In this document: piece after piece, positions 8,664 through 16,804 of the stretch
Layout of the letters: the number at the start of each line of letters is the position of its first letter
Position numbering within the stretch: the stretch's first letter is position 1
The notes under the pieces: model-generated
What the model was told of the DNA's origin: nothing
Databases searched by the model: none
What the model saw: only the letters and a program-made list of their open reading frames with translations
NCBI RefSeq assembly: GCF_001429725.1
Contig: NZ_LMHV01000043.1
Location: 146,938-210,937, forward strand
Length of the DNA: 64,000 bases
Source: Rhizobium sp. Root708
GTDB lineage: Bacteria; Pseudomonadota; Alphaproteobacteria; Rhizobiales; Rhizobiaceae
Reading direction: 5' to 3'
Position numbers and translations under genes: made by a program

Positions 8664-9086
8664 ATGACCGGCTACGAGATGTTCTGGCCCATTATAGCTC
8701 ACGCAGCGCTGGTCTATGGACTGTACATGCTCCTCGGTTTCCGCCGTATGCGGATGGTTCGCGCCGGAAAGGTTGCCATCTCCGACTACCGCGAAAATCG
8801 CTCGGAGCCCCAGGAGAGCCTGTTCATCAAGAACAGCCTCGCCAACCAGTTCGAATTGCCCGTCCTCTTCTATGCCTGCTGCGTTCTGCTCTACATGACC
8901 GAAGCCGACAACATCGTTGCCGTGGTGCTGGCCTGGATCTTCGTGGCCCTTCGCTATCTGCATGCGGCTGTGCATGTGACCAGCAACAACGTGCGCTACC
9001 GCAGCCCTCTGTTCGGCGCGGGCTATGTTGTTCTCGGCGTCATGTGGGTGTGGCTTGCGGTCTGGATGACCTTCCCCAACGGCTGA
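8664..9086 (+). CDS. MAPEG family membrane protein
   Basis: A 140-residue, four-helix membrane protein of the MAPEG type (membrane-associated proteins in eicosanoid and glutathione metabolism). The start ATG 8664 follows an AAGGAGA ribosome site. The family signature region is seen in LFIKNSLANQFELPVLFYA (the N-x-x-E-x-x-x-L-F pattern) and LRYLHAAVHVTSNNVRYR. Bacterial members are membrane glutathione transferase or peroxidase-like proteins; activity here is inferred from the family only. It lies 107 bases after the preceding membrane protein and may have its own promoter. Confidence 0.85.
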   Translation: MTGYEMFWPIIAHAALVYGLYMLLGFRRMRMVRAGKVAISDYRENRSEPQESLFIKNSLANQFELPVLFYACCVLLYMTEADNIVAVVLAWIFVALRYLHAAVHVTSNNVRYRSPLFGAGYVVLGVMWVWLAVWMTFPNG

Positions 9087-9178
9087 GCGTTGAGGTAACG
9101 CAGTTTTGTAATCGCGTTACCGGTGGCTGTCCTATGTTTTCCCTCGGAAACTCTGGGTAGGGAACAGGAGGCCCCAAA

Positions 9179-10054
9179 ATGGACAAGCCGGAAATCACGC
9201 AGGCGATGATCAACGCCTACGACGAATACACGCATCTGACGCTCGACCGCCGCAACTTCATGGACAAGCTGACGAAGCTGGCAGGCTCCGCTGGCGCGGC
9301 GGCAGTCATCGTCCCCATGCTCGCTGCCAGCAAGGCGAGCGCCGAGATGATTGCGGCAGAAGATCCCCGGCTGGTTGCCAAGGATGTGACCTATCCTGGC
9401 GGATACGGCGAAATGAAGGGCTATCTGGTCGAGCCGAAAGACGCATCGGGCAAGCTCGGCGCGGTCATCGTCATCCACGAAAACCGCGGCCTCAATCCGC
9501 ATATCAAGGACGTCGCTCGCCGCATGGCCCTCGAGGGCTTCATTGCGCTGGCGCCGGACTTTCTCTCGCCGCAGGGCGGAACGCCCGAGAACGAGGACAA
9601 GGCCCGCGAGATGTTCAGCACACTGGACCGGCCGGCCACGGTGGCGAACGCCGAGGCGACGCTCACCTATCTGGCGAAGCTCGACAATTCCAACGGCAAG
9701 GTCGGTGTTATCGGATTTTGCTGGGGCGGCGGGCTAGTCAACGATTTCGCCACCAAGTCGCCGGAGCTGAAGGCCGGTGTGGCCTATTATGGCGCCCAGC
9801 CGAAGGCCGCCGATATCCCCAACATCAAGGCGGCTCTGATGCTCCACTATGCCGGCCTCGACGACCGCATCAATGCCGGCATCGATGCCTACAAGAAAGC
9901 GCTGCAGGACAACGGCAAGGACTTCCAGATCTTCGTCTACGACGGCGTCAACCACGCCTTCAACAACGATACGTCGTTGGCCCGTTACGACAAGAAGGCC
10001 GCGGACCTTGCCTGGACCAGAACGGTCGAGTTCCTGAAGAAGAACCTTACCTGA
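9179..10054 (+). CDS. Dienelactone hydrolase family protein, probably Tat-exported
   Basis: An alpha/beta hydrolase of the dienelactone hydrolase (DLH) family, 291 residues. A perfect AGGAGG sits at 9166-9171, eight bases before the ATG. The N-terminus carries DRRNFMDKLTKLAGSAGAAA followed by a hydrophobic stretch and an Ala-x-Ala site, which looks like a twin-arginine export signal. The nucleophile motif is GFCWGGG (Cys as in DLH), an Asp follows in YAGLDDRINAG, and the His is in GVNHAFNND. Substrate unknown. Its stop abuts the stop of oxyR with no gap. Confidence 0.9.
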   Translation: MDKPEITQAMINAYDEYTHLTLDRRNFMDKLTKLAGSAGAAAVIVPMLAASKASAEMIAAEDPRLVAKDVTYPGGYGEMKGYLVEPKDASGKLGAVIVIHENRGLNPHIKDVARRMALEGFIALAPDFLSPQGGTPENEDKAREMFSTLDRPATVANAEATLTYLAKLDNSNGKVGVIGFCWGGGLVNDFATKSPELKAGVAYYGAQPKAADIPNIKAALMLHYAGLDDRINAGIDAYKKALQDNGKDFQIFVYDGVNHAFNNDTSLARYDKKAADLAWTRTVEFLKKNLT

Positions 10055-10960
10055 TCAGGCAGCTTCTTCGCGCGGGGCAGGGGCGACGGCAATGATCGTC
10101 TCTGCCAGCGCCTCCATCTCCTTGCCGCGATGGGTGCTGCGCCGCCAGGCAAGGCCGATCTCGCGGGCGGGCTGCGGATCAGTGAACGGCACGATGCGAA
10201 TGGAGTTGCGGTTGGTCTCGGTCGGGATGGCGATCTCCGGGATCAGCGTCATGCCCATGTCGTGCGATACCATCTGCAGAAGGGTAGCCATCGAGGTTGC
10301 CCCGAAATTGACCAGGCTGCGCTTGCCGGCGCTGCAGACGGCGAGCGCCTGATCGCGCAGGCAATGCCCTTCTTCCAAAAGCAGCAGCCGATCGACATTG
10401 ACCTCGTGCTCGGTCAGCGGCGACATCAGTACGGCTTCGCCGTTATCAGCGACCGCCATGAAGAACCGGTCCGTAAACAGCGGCCGCGTCTGGATGCCCT
10501 CGATATCGAGCGGGAGTGCTGCGATCACGGCATCGAGCTTGCCGGCGGAGAGGTCGGCCATCAGGCGATCGGTGACTGCTTCGCGCAGCTCCACCTCGAC
10601 GCTCGGGTAGGTCGCGCGAAGATGCGGGATGAATTGCGGAACGAGATAAGGAGCCACCGTCGGAATGATCCCGATACGGATCAGGCCCTCAAGCGTGCCG
10701 CCGCCTTTTCGAGCCGTCTGTTCGAGCAAGTCGACCTGATGCAGGATCAAGCGGACGTGGTGCAGCACTTCTTCCCCCTTCGGCGTCAGGATCGTGCTCT
10801 GGCGGGTGCGCTCCACCAGTTTGGCGCCGAGGTAGTCTTCCATCTCCATGATCTGCGTCGACAGCGCGGGCTGGCTGATGTGGACCATCTCCGCGGCGCG
10901 GCCGAAGTGGCGCGTCGTCGCCAGGGCATCGAAATAGCGCATCTGTCGAAGTGTCAGCAT
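10055..10960 (-). CDS. oxyR: OxyR-type peroxide-sensing LysR regulator
   Basis: A 301-residue LysR-family regulator closely matching OxyR. The N-terminal winged helix reads LRQMRYFDALATTRHFGRAA. The redox pair is conserved at C200 and C209 in EEGHCLRDQALAVC, matching C199 and C208 of the E. coli protein, so it should form the intramolecular disulfide on contact with hydrogen peroxide and activate defence genes. The ATG at 10960 is preceded by a LysR-type dyad (10961-10977). In related rhizobia, as I recall, oxyR faces a catalase gene; here no catalase gene is found next to it or in the window. Confidence 0.92.
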   Translation of the reverse strand: MLTLRQMRYFDALATTRHFGRAAEMVHISQPALSTQIMEMEDYLGAKLVERTRQSTILTPKGEEVLHHVRLILHQVDLLEQTARKGGGTLEGLIRIGIIPTVAPYLVPQFIPHLRATYPSVEVELREAVTDRLMADLSAGKLDAVIAALPLDIEGIQTRPLFTDRFFMAVADNGEAVLMSPLTEHEVNVDRLLLLEEGHCLRDQALAVCSAGKRSLVNFGATSMATLLQMVSHDMGMTLIPEIAIPTETNRNSIRIVPFTDPQPAREIGLAWRRSTHRGKEMEALAETIIAVAPAPREEAA

Positions 10961-10977
10961 GATAACTTCTTCCTATC
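10961..10977. promoter_or_regulatory. oxyR: Putative OxyR/LysR box at the oxyR start
   Basis: The sequence GATAACTTCTTCCTATC is an interrupted dyad (ATA-N9-TAT, which is also a T-N11-A LysR box). It is directly adjacent to the oxyR start codon, so it could be an autoregulatory operator. It is read from sequence symmetry only. Confidence 0.4.
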
Positions 10978-11339
10978 GTATCCATGAGTAAATACGACTG
11001 GAGATTATCGTCGGTCAACCCGTGAAGCGACAAGCGAGAGACGGCGGCGCATCGGTCAGGCGCCGAAAACGTTGCCGATTTTCGCCACGTTCGCGAATCA
11101 GTACCCGCCCGCCATCGGGAGCCTGAATTCGCACGCGGAGACGCACCTTTTCCCGGCCAAACGAACGCGTGAACAGAGACCAAATTCGGGTGTATCGCGC
11201 AGATTTGATTTAGCTTTTACCGATGCATACAATCCGAACTATCGCGTTTACGAGTCGTGAAGAACTGAGATGCCATATCGGCCAAACGGCGCCGGCATGA
11301 ACCACTTCCGTCGCTCCACATAGAACAAATGGGAACGAC
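10978..11339. other. Noncoding interval between oxyR and the TetR gene
   Basis: About 360 bases separate two divergent regulator genes. I see no convincing coding sequence; a 62-codon open frame at 11072-11260 lacks a ribosome site and family resemblance. Promoters of both genes must lie here. No repeat or structured element stands out beyond the OxyR-type dyad next to oxyR. Confidence 0.5.
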
Positions 11340-11972
11340 ATGAAGGTCGGAAGTTTGGATCGCATTGGCCTCCGTCGGAAGCCGAAGCAGGAACGCAGTA
11401 TTCAGCGGCTGGACCTGATTTTGTCAGCAGCCGAAACAATCATTGCCGAGAAGGGCGTGAACGCGATGCGCATGACGGAGTTGGCAATTGCCGCCAACGT
11501 CCCCATCGGTTCCGTCTATCAATATTTCCCCGAGAAGGCCGCGATCGTTAAGGCGCTGTTCGACCGGAACGCGTCAGCGATCCAGTACAAAATCGCAAAC
11601 GCCTTTTCCGATGTCACGTCGGTCGATCATGCGCTCGAGGTGTTGGCCAGCACCATCGACTGGCACTACGACGACTATCGCAACGATGCCGCCTACCTCG
11701 GCATCTGGATGGGAACCGAGACCGACCAGGATTTGCTGAAGCTCAACATCGAGCACAGCGGCCGGATCGCCGGGATTTTCCACGATACGGTTCGCCGCAT
11801 TGCGCCCGAGCTGGCGAATGCCGACATGGAAGCGCGCACCTATCTCTTCAGCCATCTGCTCGGAGCGTCGATCCGGCTTGCCGTCGTGACGGAAGCGTCG
11901 CTCGCCCGGCGCATTCTGGACGAGTGGAAGAACGTCATCCGCACGTCCTTCTTCGCCCCGGTAGCTGCCTGA
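11340..11972 (+). CDS. TetR/AcrR family transcriptional regulator
   Basis: A 210-residue TetR-type repressor. The N-terminal helix-turn-helix is visible at about residues 22-70 (ILSAAETIIAEKGVNAM, MTELAIAANVPIGSVYQYFP, with the family's S-V-Y-x-Y-F core). The C-terminal half is the ligand and dimer domain and shows no recognisable subfamily motif. The nearest possible targets are itself and oxyR, but no operator was identified. It ends just before the convergent LysR gene at 11976. Confidence 0.9.
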   Translation: MKVGSLDRIGLRRKPKQERSIQRLDLILSAAETIIAEKGVNAMRMTELAIAANVPIGSVYQYFPEKAAIVKALFDRNASAIQYKIANAFSDVTSVDHALEVLASTIDWHYDDYRNDAAYLGIWMGTETDQDLLKLNIEHSGRIAGIFHDTVRRIAPELANADMEARTYLFSHLLGASIRLAVVTEASLARRILDEWKNVIRTSFFAPVAA

Positions 11973-11975
11973 GAC

Positions 11976-12932
11976 CTACCAGCTCGGGACGACGTTTGAG
12001 ACCTTGAGGCGGGGCTGAGCCCGCCCATAGGCGTTCTTCACATCCGGCTCCAGATTGTCGTCGACGACGGCAGGCGTGATGTTGTCGAGGCAGGCGGTGA
12101 TGTGCGCGGTAATCGCGTTCATCAGCGAAATCGACACGCCCGGCCGCTTCATGATGCCGATCTGGACCGGGGGAAGGGCAGGGAAGCCGTCCACCTGGCT
12201 CAGGACCTTCATGCCGGTGCGCAACGCCGATTCCGGCATGACGGAGACAGCCATGCCGGCGAGCACGGCGGCGGCGACGACCGTGCACGACCAGCTGGTG
12301 AACAGGATCTGATGTTCGCGACCGACGGCGTCGAGTGCCGAGCAGGCAAGCTGGCGCCATTGGCAGTCGCGGCGACCGACGGCCAGCGGAACCGGTGCGT
12401 CGTCACGGATCGGATGGTTGGCCGACCCGACCCAGCAGAGCGGCTCGGTCCGCACGACATCGGACATGCGCTCACGCGGGTTATGGGTCACCAGCGCGAT
12501 ATCGAGTTCGCCGCGATGCATTCGCTCTGCAAGGTCCACCGAAGGCTCGCAGACGATGAAGAGTTCGACGTTCGGGTGCGTCTTGGCGAAGCGGCCGATG
12601 ATTTCAGGCATGTAGCGATCGGCGTAGTCATCGGGCGTGCCGATGCGCAGCGTTCCCTCGAGCCGGTTGTCGTCGAAGGCAGCAATCGCCTCGTTGTTGA
12701 GGCGGATCATGCGTCGCGCATAGTTCAAGAGCTTCTCGCCCTCGGCGGTCAGGCGGTTGCCACGGCCATCCTTGATGAAAAGCTGCTTGCCGATGCGCTC
12801 TTCCAGCCGCCTCATCTGCATGGAGACGGCTGATTGCGTCTTGTAGACCCTGTCGGCCGCCTTGGTGAAGCTGCCGGAATCCACAATCGCGATGAAAGTC
12901 TGCAACTGATCAATATCAAGAGGCGCGGACAT
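11976..12932 (-). CDS. LysR family regulator resembling LsrB/VtlR
   Basis: A 318-residue LysR regulator. The first 70 residues (IDQLQTFIAIVDSGSFTKAA, then QSAVSMQMRRLEERIGKQLF) and the GTPDDYADRYMPEI strand strongly resemble LsrB of Sinorhizobium and VtlR of Brucella, as far as I recall those sequences. LsrB controls redox and lipopolysaccharide genes; VtlR activates small DUF1127-protein genes and an AbcR sRNA. Here the divergent neighbour is a DUF1127 gene, which fits a VtlR-like role. A near-perfect palindrome lies 20 bases upstream of the start (12953-12969). It could equally be a paralogue with a distinct regulon. Confidence 0.85.
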   Translation of the reverse strand: MSAPLDIDQLQTFIAIVDSGSFTKAADRVYKTQSAVSMQMRRLEERIGKQLFIKDGRGNRLTAEGEKLLNYARRMIRLNNEAIAAFDDNRLEGTLRIGTPDDYADRYMPEIIGRFAKTHPNVELFIVCEPSVDLAERMHRGELDIALVTHNPRERMSDVVRTEPLCWVGSANHPIRDDAPVPLAVGRRDCQWRQLACSALDAVGREHQILFTSWSCTVVAAAVLAGMAVSVMPESALRTGMKVLSQVDGFPALPPVQIGIMKRPGVSISLMNAITAHITACLDNITPAVVDDNLEPDVKNAYGRAQPRLKVSNVVPSW

Positions 12933-12952
12933 CAGGTCACCTATAACAATCT

Positions 12953-12969
12953 CTGATGATAATCATTAG
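12953..12969. promoter_or_regulatory. Palindrome, putative LysR operator
   Basis: CTGATGAT-A-ATCATTAG is a 17-bp palindrome with one mismatched pair. It lies in the divergent interval between the LsrB/VtlR-like regulator and the DUF1127 gene, 20 bases from the regulator start, a typical place for autoregulation and activation of the divergent gene. No binding data are implied. Confidence 0.45.
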
Positions 12970-13136
12970 AAACATTCGTTGGACTGATCAATAGGGCTTT
13001 GGCATCTTCGGCTTGCAAATCAGGCAAGTAATGGACAGGCGCCCTGCCTGTTCGCTCTCAGAAATTCAACCTTCCGTCTTCCCGCTCGACCTCGCGGGAG
13101 GGGTGGATTGTTGCGCGCTGAACGAAAGGAACTCCT

Positions 13137-13436
13137 ATGCGCACGACAGACCGGATACTGGAACTCGACTGCACCCAGACGACAACGACGTCTTCCCAGC
13201 GTCTCGTGAACGTCTATGCATGGCTGGCATCCGTTGTGCGCGCTTTCCGCAACCGCATGGAAGTCAACCGGCTGCATGATCTCGACGACAATCAACTGAA
13301 GGACATCGGGCTTTCGCGCGCCGACCTCACGTCGGCGTTCCGTGCCTCGACCTTCTTTGAAGATCCGTCCGACGATCTCGCCCGCGTTGCCCGCAATCGC
13401 GGCCGCAACGCACTTCTCCGGACCAACGACCACTAG
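13137..13436 (+). CDS. DUF1127 domain-containing small protein
   Basis: A 99-residue protein. The DUF1127 core lies at about residues 35-65 (VVRAFRNRMEVNRLHDLDD, then LKDIGLSRADLTSAF). It is a short helical Arg-rich motif found in many alphaproteobacterial small proteins that have been linked to RNA metabolism and phosphate or carbon-related adaptation. The protein is longer than the common 45-50 residue members, with extra N- and C-terminal tails. The ribosome site AAAGGA is upstream of ATG 13137. It is divergent from the LsrB/VtlR-like gene, which may control it. A terminator follows at 13486-13523. Confidence 0.85.
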   Translation: MRTTDRILELDCTQTTTTSSQRLVNVYAWLASVVRAFRNRMEVNRLHDLDDNQLKDIGLSRADLTSAFRASTFFEDPSDDLARVARNRGRNALLRTNDH

Positions 13437-13485
13437 GTTCGGCCAGTTTTCCCCGCAGGGTGATAGCCAATAACCCTGCCTCTTG

Positions 13486-13523
13486 CCCGGTGATCGGCCT
13501 CCCAGCCATCTCCGGGTTTTTTT
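13486..13523 (+). terminator. Terminator after the DUF1127 gene
   Basis: CCCGG (13486-13490) pairs with CCGGG (13512-13516), followed by seven T. A second hairpin, GCAGGGT (13455-13461) with ACCCTGC (13473-13479), lies just before it. Together they should stop the DUF1127 transcript. Confidence 0.65.
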
Positions 13524-14379
13524 ATGCCTTCGGGGGCGGCGAGGAAGGCTTCGGCATATAGCTTTCGAAGATCGCTTCCATGTTCTTCTGATAGCTCTTC
13601 TGGACCTCCAGCCCGCTGTCGAACATGGTGCTCAGCATGTTGACATAGCTTTCGGCGGCTGCCGTTCCCTCGTCCTTTGGTTCCGGCTGCTTTTCTGGAG
13701 CCGGCTTGCCGACGTTCCCCATCATTTCCTGAAATGCCTTGGCGAACGGATTGTCCAGAAATGGATTGACCGGCGCGTTTTCCCGCTCCGGCTTCGGCAC
13801 GCTGAACATCAACTGCATCGCCTGGGTGAACGGGTTGTCGAAGATGCTCGGCTCAGGCGCCGCCTTTACCTTCGGCGCAAAGCCGGTGCTCTCCAGCCAT
13901 CTCTGGATCGTCTCGCCCATCGCGGTATTGACGAACGGATTGACCGGCGCCGACATCTGGCCCATCGACTGCTTGAACAGGCCACCCATCAGCGTGTCGG
14001 CAATGACGGGCAGCATCTGCTTGTAGATTTCCTGGCCGATGCCGGTCATCTGCGCGGCCTGCGCGGCAACGGCACGCGAAACCTCTTTCGAGCCGAAGAG
14101 CTGCGCCAGGATGTTGTTGCCGTCGGAAATGCCCTGAGGCGTAAACGCCTTGCTCATGTCCTCGAAATACTTGGCGTAATTTCCGGAGCCGACCGACTGC
14201 ATCAGGCCCATGAAGTCATAGGGATTGTTGCTGTTGCGCTTGAGCCCGGCGGAAAACGCCGGCATCAGGGCTGCCATCGCCTTGGTGGCCTGCTCCTGCG
14301 CAAGGTTGAATTGCTTGGAAACCGCGTCCATTGCAGCGCCGTTTTGTGCCTGCATCATCATGTCGAAGAGTGGCAGCAT
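13522..14379 (-). CDS. DUF937 domain-containing protein
   Basis: A 285-residue soluble protein. The start ATG 14379 follows a GGAAAGGG ribosome site; an upstream in-frame start would add 14 residues. The DUF937-like N-terminal part (MLPLFDMMMQAQNG, then NLAQEQATKAMAALMPAFSAGLKRN) is rich in Met, Gln and Ala helices. The C-terminal part has two similar segments, ApVNPFVNTAMGET-like and APVNPFLDNPFAKAF, suggesting a short internal repeat, and ends in a Pro/Lys-rich tail. No enzymatic function is known. Confidence 0.8.
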   Translation of the reverse strand: MLPLFDMMMQAQNGAAMDAVSKQFNLAQEQATKAMAALMPAFSAGLKRNSNNPYDFMGLMQSVGSGNYAKYFEDMSKAFTPQGISDGNNILAQLFGSKEVSRAVAAQAAQMTGIGQEIYKQMLPVIADTLMGGLFKQSMGQMSAPVNPFVNTAMGETIQRWLESTGFAPKVKAAPEPSIFDNPFTQAMQLMFSVPKPERENAPVNPFLDNPFAKAFQEMMGNVGKPAPEKQPEPKDEGTAAAESYVNMLSTMFDSGLEVQKSYQKNMEAIFESYMPKPSSPPPKA

Positions 14380-14477
14380 GGAAAATCCCTTTCCCCGGTT
14401 TGCGACGCGTGATTGCGTCACTATAGCCGGAAAAAGGAATGCGCAAACGGCTTTTTATTGAACACCTTAAGCAGACA

Positions 14478-14495
14478 GCGCCGGAAACCCGGCGC
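14478..14495 (-). terminator. Hairpin downstream of gshA
   Basis: A 7-bp perfect stem, GCGCCGG and CCGGCGC, with a 4-base loop lies 39 bases after the gshA stop. There is no long T run on the minus strand, so termination is only possible, not certain. Confidence 0.4.
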
Positions 14496-14533
14496 CGATC
14501 TTCAGCATCAATATTAAGCGGAAGGCGAGTGCC

Positions 14534-15907
14534 TTAGTACTGGTATTCCGTGAAGACGGGCTCGACCGAGCCGTTCCAGCGACCGCTGTAGAGGGCAACG
14601 AGATCTTCCGCGAGCGTCGCGCGCTTGGCGAGCACTTCGTCGAGCGGACCGAGGAAGATCGTCTCGTCCTGGCCTTCCTGATTGAGCTTGCCGCGTGCCT
14701 TCAGGCCAGCCTTGGCAACCGCCATGACTTCGCGGGCGGTGTCGTAGAGCTCGTGGCCGCGGAAGCGGGCGCGCAGACCCTGGGCGGGGACCTCGTTTCG
14801 AAGCGCGTTCACTTCGTCGAAGGTCCAGTCCTTGGTCAGCATGTCGGCAGCCTCGAGCGCTGCGTCGTCGTAGAGCAGACCGACCCAGAACGCCGGAAGC
14901 GCACAGATGCGCCGCCATGGTCCGCCATCGGCGCCGCGCATTTCGAGGAACCGCTTCAGCCGGACATCGGGGAACAGCGTCGACAGGTGGTTGGTCCAGT
15001 CGCCCATGGTCGGCTCCCAGGCAGCGACTTCGCCCTTCAGGGCGCCGTTCATGAACTGCCGGAAGGTCACATGGGTACAGTCGTGATAGCGGCCATCGCG
15101 CACGATGAAGTACATCGGAACGTCAAGTGCCCATTCCACGTAGTCGCGGAACCCGAAATCGTCGCGGAAGGTGAAGTCGAGCAAGCCGGAGCGTTGGTTG
15201 TCCGTATCGCGCCAGATGTCGCCGCGCCAGGAAAGCAATCCGTTGAGCTTGCCTTCGGTAAATGGCGACGATGCAAACAGCGCGGTCGCCAGGGATTGAA
15301 GCTTCATCGAGACGCGCATCTTCTTGCGCATGTCGGCTTCGGACGAGAAGTCGAGGTTAACCTGGATCGTGCACGTCCGGTACATCATGTCGAGACCCTG
15401 CGTGCCGATCTTCGGCATGTAGCGGCTCATGATGCCGTAGCGCGACTTCGGCATGACGGGGGTTTCCTGCAGCGTCCACTTCGGGCTGCCGCCAATGCCG
15501 AGAAACCGGATGCCCATCGGCTCGGCGATCTCGCGCAGCGTCGCCAAGTGTGTATTCGATTCCTTGCAGGTCTCATGGATCGATTGCAGCGGTGCGCCGG
15601 AGAGTTCGAACTGACCGCCGGGCTCGATCGAGATGGCGCCCATGCCGTTCGGTGCGCCAAGACCGATGATGTTGCCGTCGTCGACGATCGGATCCCATCC
15701 GCTCTTCTGCTGCAGGCCCTTCAACAGGCCGGAAATGCTGTTCTCGCCGAAATACGGAACAGGCGTGTTGTCTGCCCGGAAAAAGGCAAACTTCTCGTGC
15801 TCGGTGCCGATCCGAAATGCGTCTTCCGGCTTGTTGCCGGCAGCAAGATAATCGGTCAGCTCCTGAACCGAAGAGAGCGGCGTCTGGTCGGTGGTATCGC
15901 GAGCCAT
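14534..15907 (-). CDS. gshA: Glutamate-cysteine ligase, plant/alphaproteobacterial type
   Basis: Catalyses ATP-dependent joining of glutamate and cysteine, the first step of glutathione synthesis. The 457-residue sequence shows the GCS2-family features FRIGTEHEKFAFF near residue 35, EPGGQFELSGAP near 97, and MYRTCTIQVNLDFSSEADM in the middle. These are characteristic of the plant-like GshA of rhizobia rather than the E. coli form. It stands alone, with 145 bases up to the rsmE stop. Confidence 0.96.
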   Translation of the reverse strand: MARDTTDQTPLSSVQELTDYLAAGNKPEDAFRIGTEHEKFAFFRADNTPVPYFGENSISGLLKGLQQKSGWDPIVDDGNIIGLGAPNGMGAISIEPGGQFELSGAPLQSIHETCKESNTHLATLREIAEPMGIRFLGIGGSPKWTLQETPVMPKSRYGIMSRYMPKIGTQGLDMMYRTCTIQVNLDFSSEADMRKKMRVSMKLQSLATALFASSPFTEGKLNGLLSWRGDIWRDTDNQRSGLLDFTFRDDFGFRDYVEWALDVPMYFIVRDGRYHDCTHVTFRQFMNGALKGEVAAWEPTMGDWTNHLSTLFPDVRLKRFLEMRGADGGPWRRICALPAFWVGLLYDDAALEAADMLTKDWTFDEVNALRNEVPAQGLRARFRGHELYDTAREVMAVAKAGLKARGKLNQEGQDETIFLGPLDEVLAKRATLAEDLVALYSGRWNGSVEPVFTEYQY

Positions 15908-16052
15908 TCAAAGTACCTGTATCGGAAGGCGCCCGGAATTGGGCGTATAGGGAAGGGTGATTAGGGCCCGTCCCACGTATGTTGCAAGTGAAATTGTTTC
16001 AACGGTTCTTCAAAAATTTAGTAGCCGATTTTTGCTCAAGAATGTTGCCGCT

Positions 16053-16790
16053 TCAGTGCCAGTCGCCGACCGACGCCTGGATGACGGCAAGCGCTGCAAC
16101 CGCAGCGGTATCGGCCCGCAAAATTCGCGGCCCGAGAGGGATTGCGGTAACGAAGTCCAGACCGCGAAGCCGTGCCCGTTCCTCTTCCGAGAATCCGCCT
16201 TCGGGCCCAACCAGCAATGCCAGCTTGCGCTCGGATATCTTGGCGAGAAGCGGCAGCGGATTTTGCCCGGCATCGCCTTCGTCGCAGTAGATGATGCGTC
16301 GGTCGTTCGGCCATGTGTCGAGGAGATCGAAGAGCCGGACCGGGGCGGCAACGTCTGGGATGCCAAGGATGCCGCATTGCTCGGCGGCCTCGATGACGTT
16401 GGCTCTAAGCTTGTCGAGGCTGGTGATCTTGCCCTGGACATGCTGCGTCATCACAGGCTGCAGAACGCCGGCGCCCATCTCGACGGCCTTCTGGACGAGA
16501 TAGTCGAGGCGACCGACCTTCAGCGGCGCGAAGAGATAATGCAGGTCTGAAGGCGCCGGCTGCGGCCGTGTCTGCTCCTCCGGCACAAGCAGGATGCGCT
16601 TGCGGGTCGGAAACGAAACGCGGACTTTCCATTCGCCGTCGCGCCCGTTGAAGACAAGAAGCTCGGCGCCGTCGGTCATGCGCAGGACATTGGCCAGGTA
16701 GTTGAACTGGTCGGCGCCGACCTCGACGCTGCCGCCCAGCGACAATGGGGCGTCAACAAAGAGCCGCTGCATCCGAAAATTGGCGCGCAT
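16053..16790 (-). CDS. rsmE: 16S rRNA (uracil-N3)-methyltransferase RsmE
   Basis: A SPOUT-class methyltransferase acting on U1498 of 16S rRNA. The N-terminal PUA-like part begins MQRLFVDAPLSLGG. The C-terminal knotted domain has LALLVGPEGGFSEEER and IPLGPRILRADTAAVAAL, the two halves of the SAM-binding trefoil knot. The length of 245 residues is normal. Two starts, at 16790 and six codons later, are both possible. It ends upstream of, and in line with, gshA. Confidence 0.95.
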   Translation of the reverse strand: MRANFRMQRLFVDAPLSLGGSVEVGADQFNYLANVLRMTDGAELLVFNGRDGEWKVRVSFPTRKRILLVPEEQTRPQPAPSDLHYLFAPLKVGRLDYLVQKAVEMGAGVLQPVMTQHVQGKITSLDKLRANVIEAAEQCGILGIPDVAAPVRLFDLLDTWPNDRRIIYCDEGDAGQNPLPLLAKISERKLALLVGPEGGFSEEERARLRGLDFVTAIPLGPRILRADTAAVAALAVIQASVGDWH

Positions 16791-16804
16791 AGAGAATATC
16801 CCGC

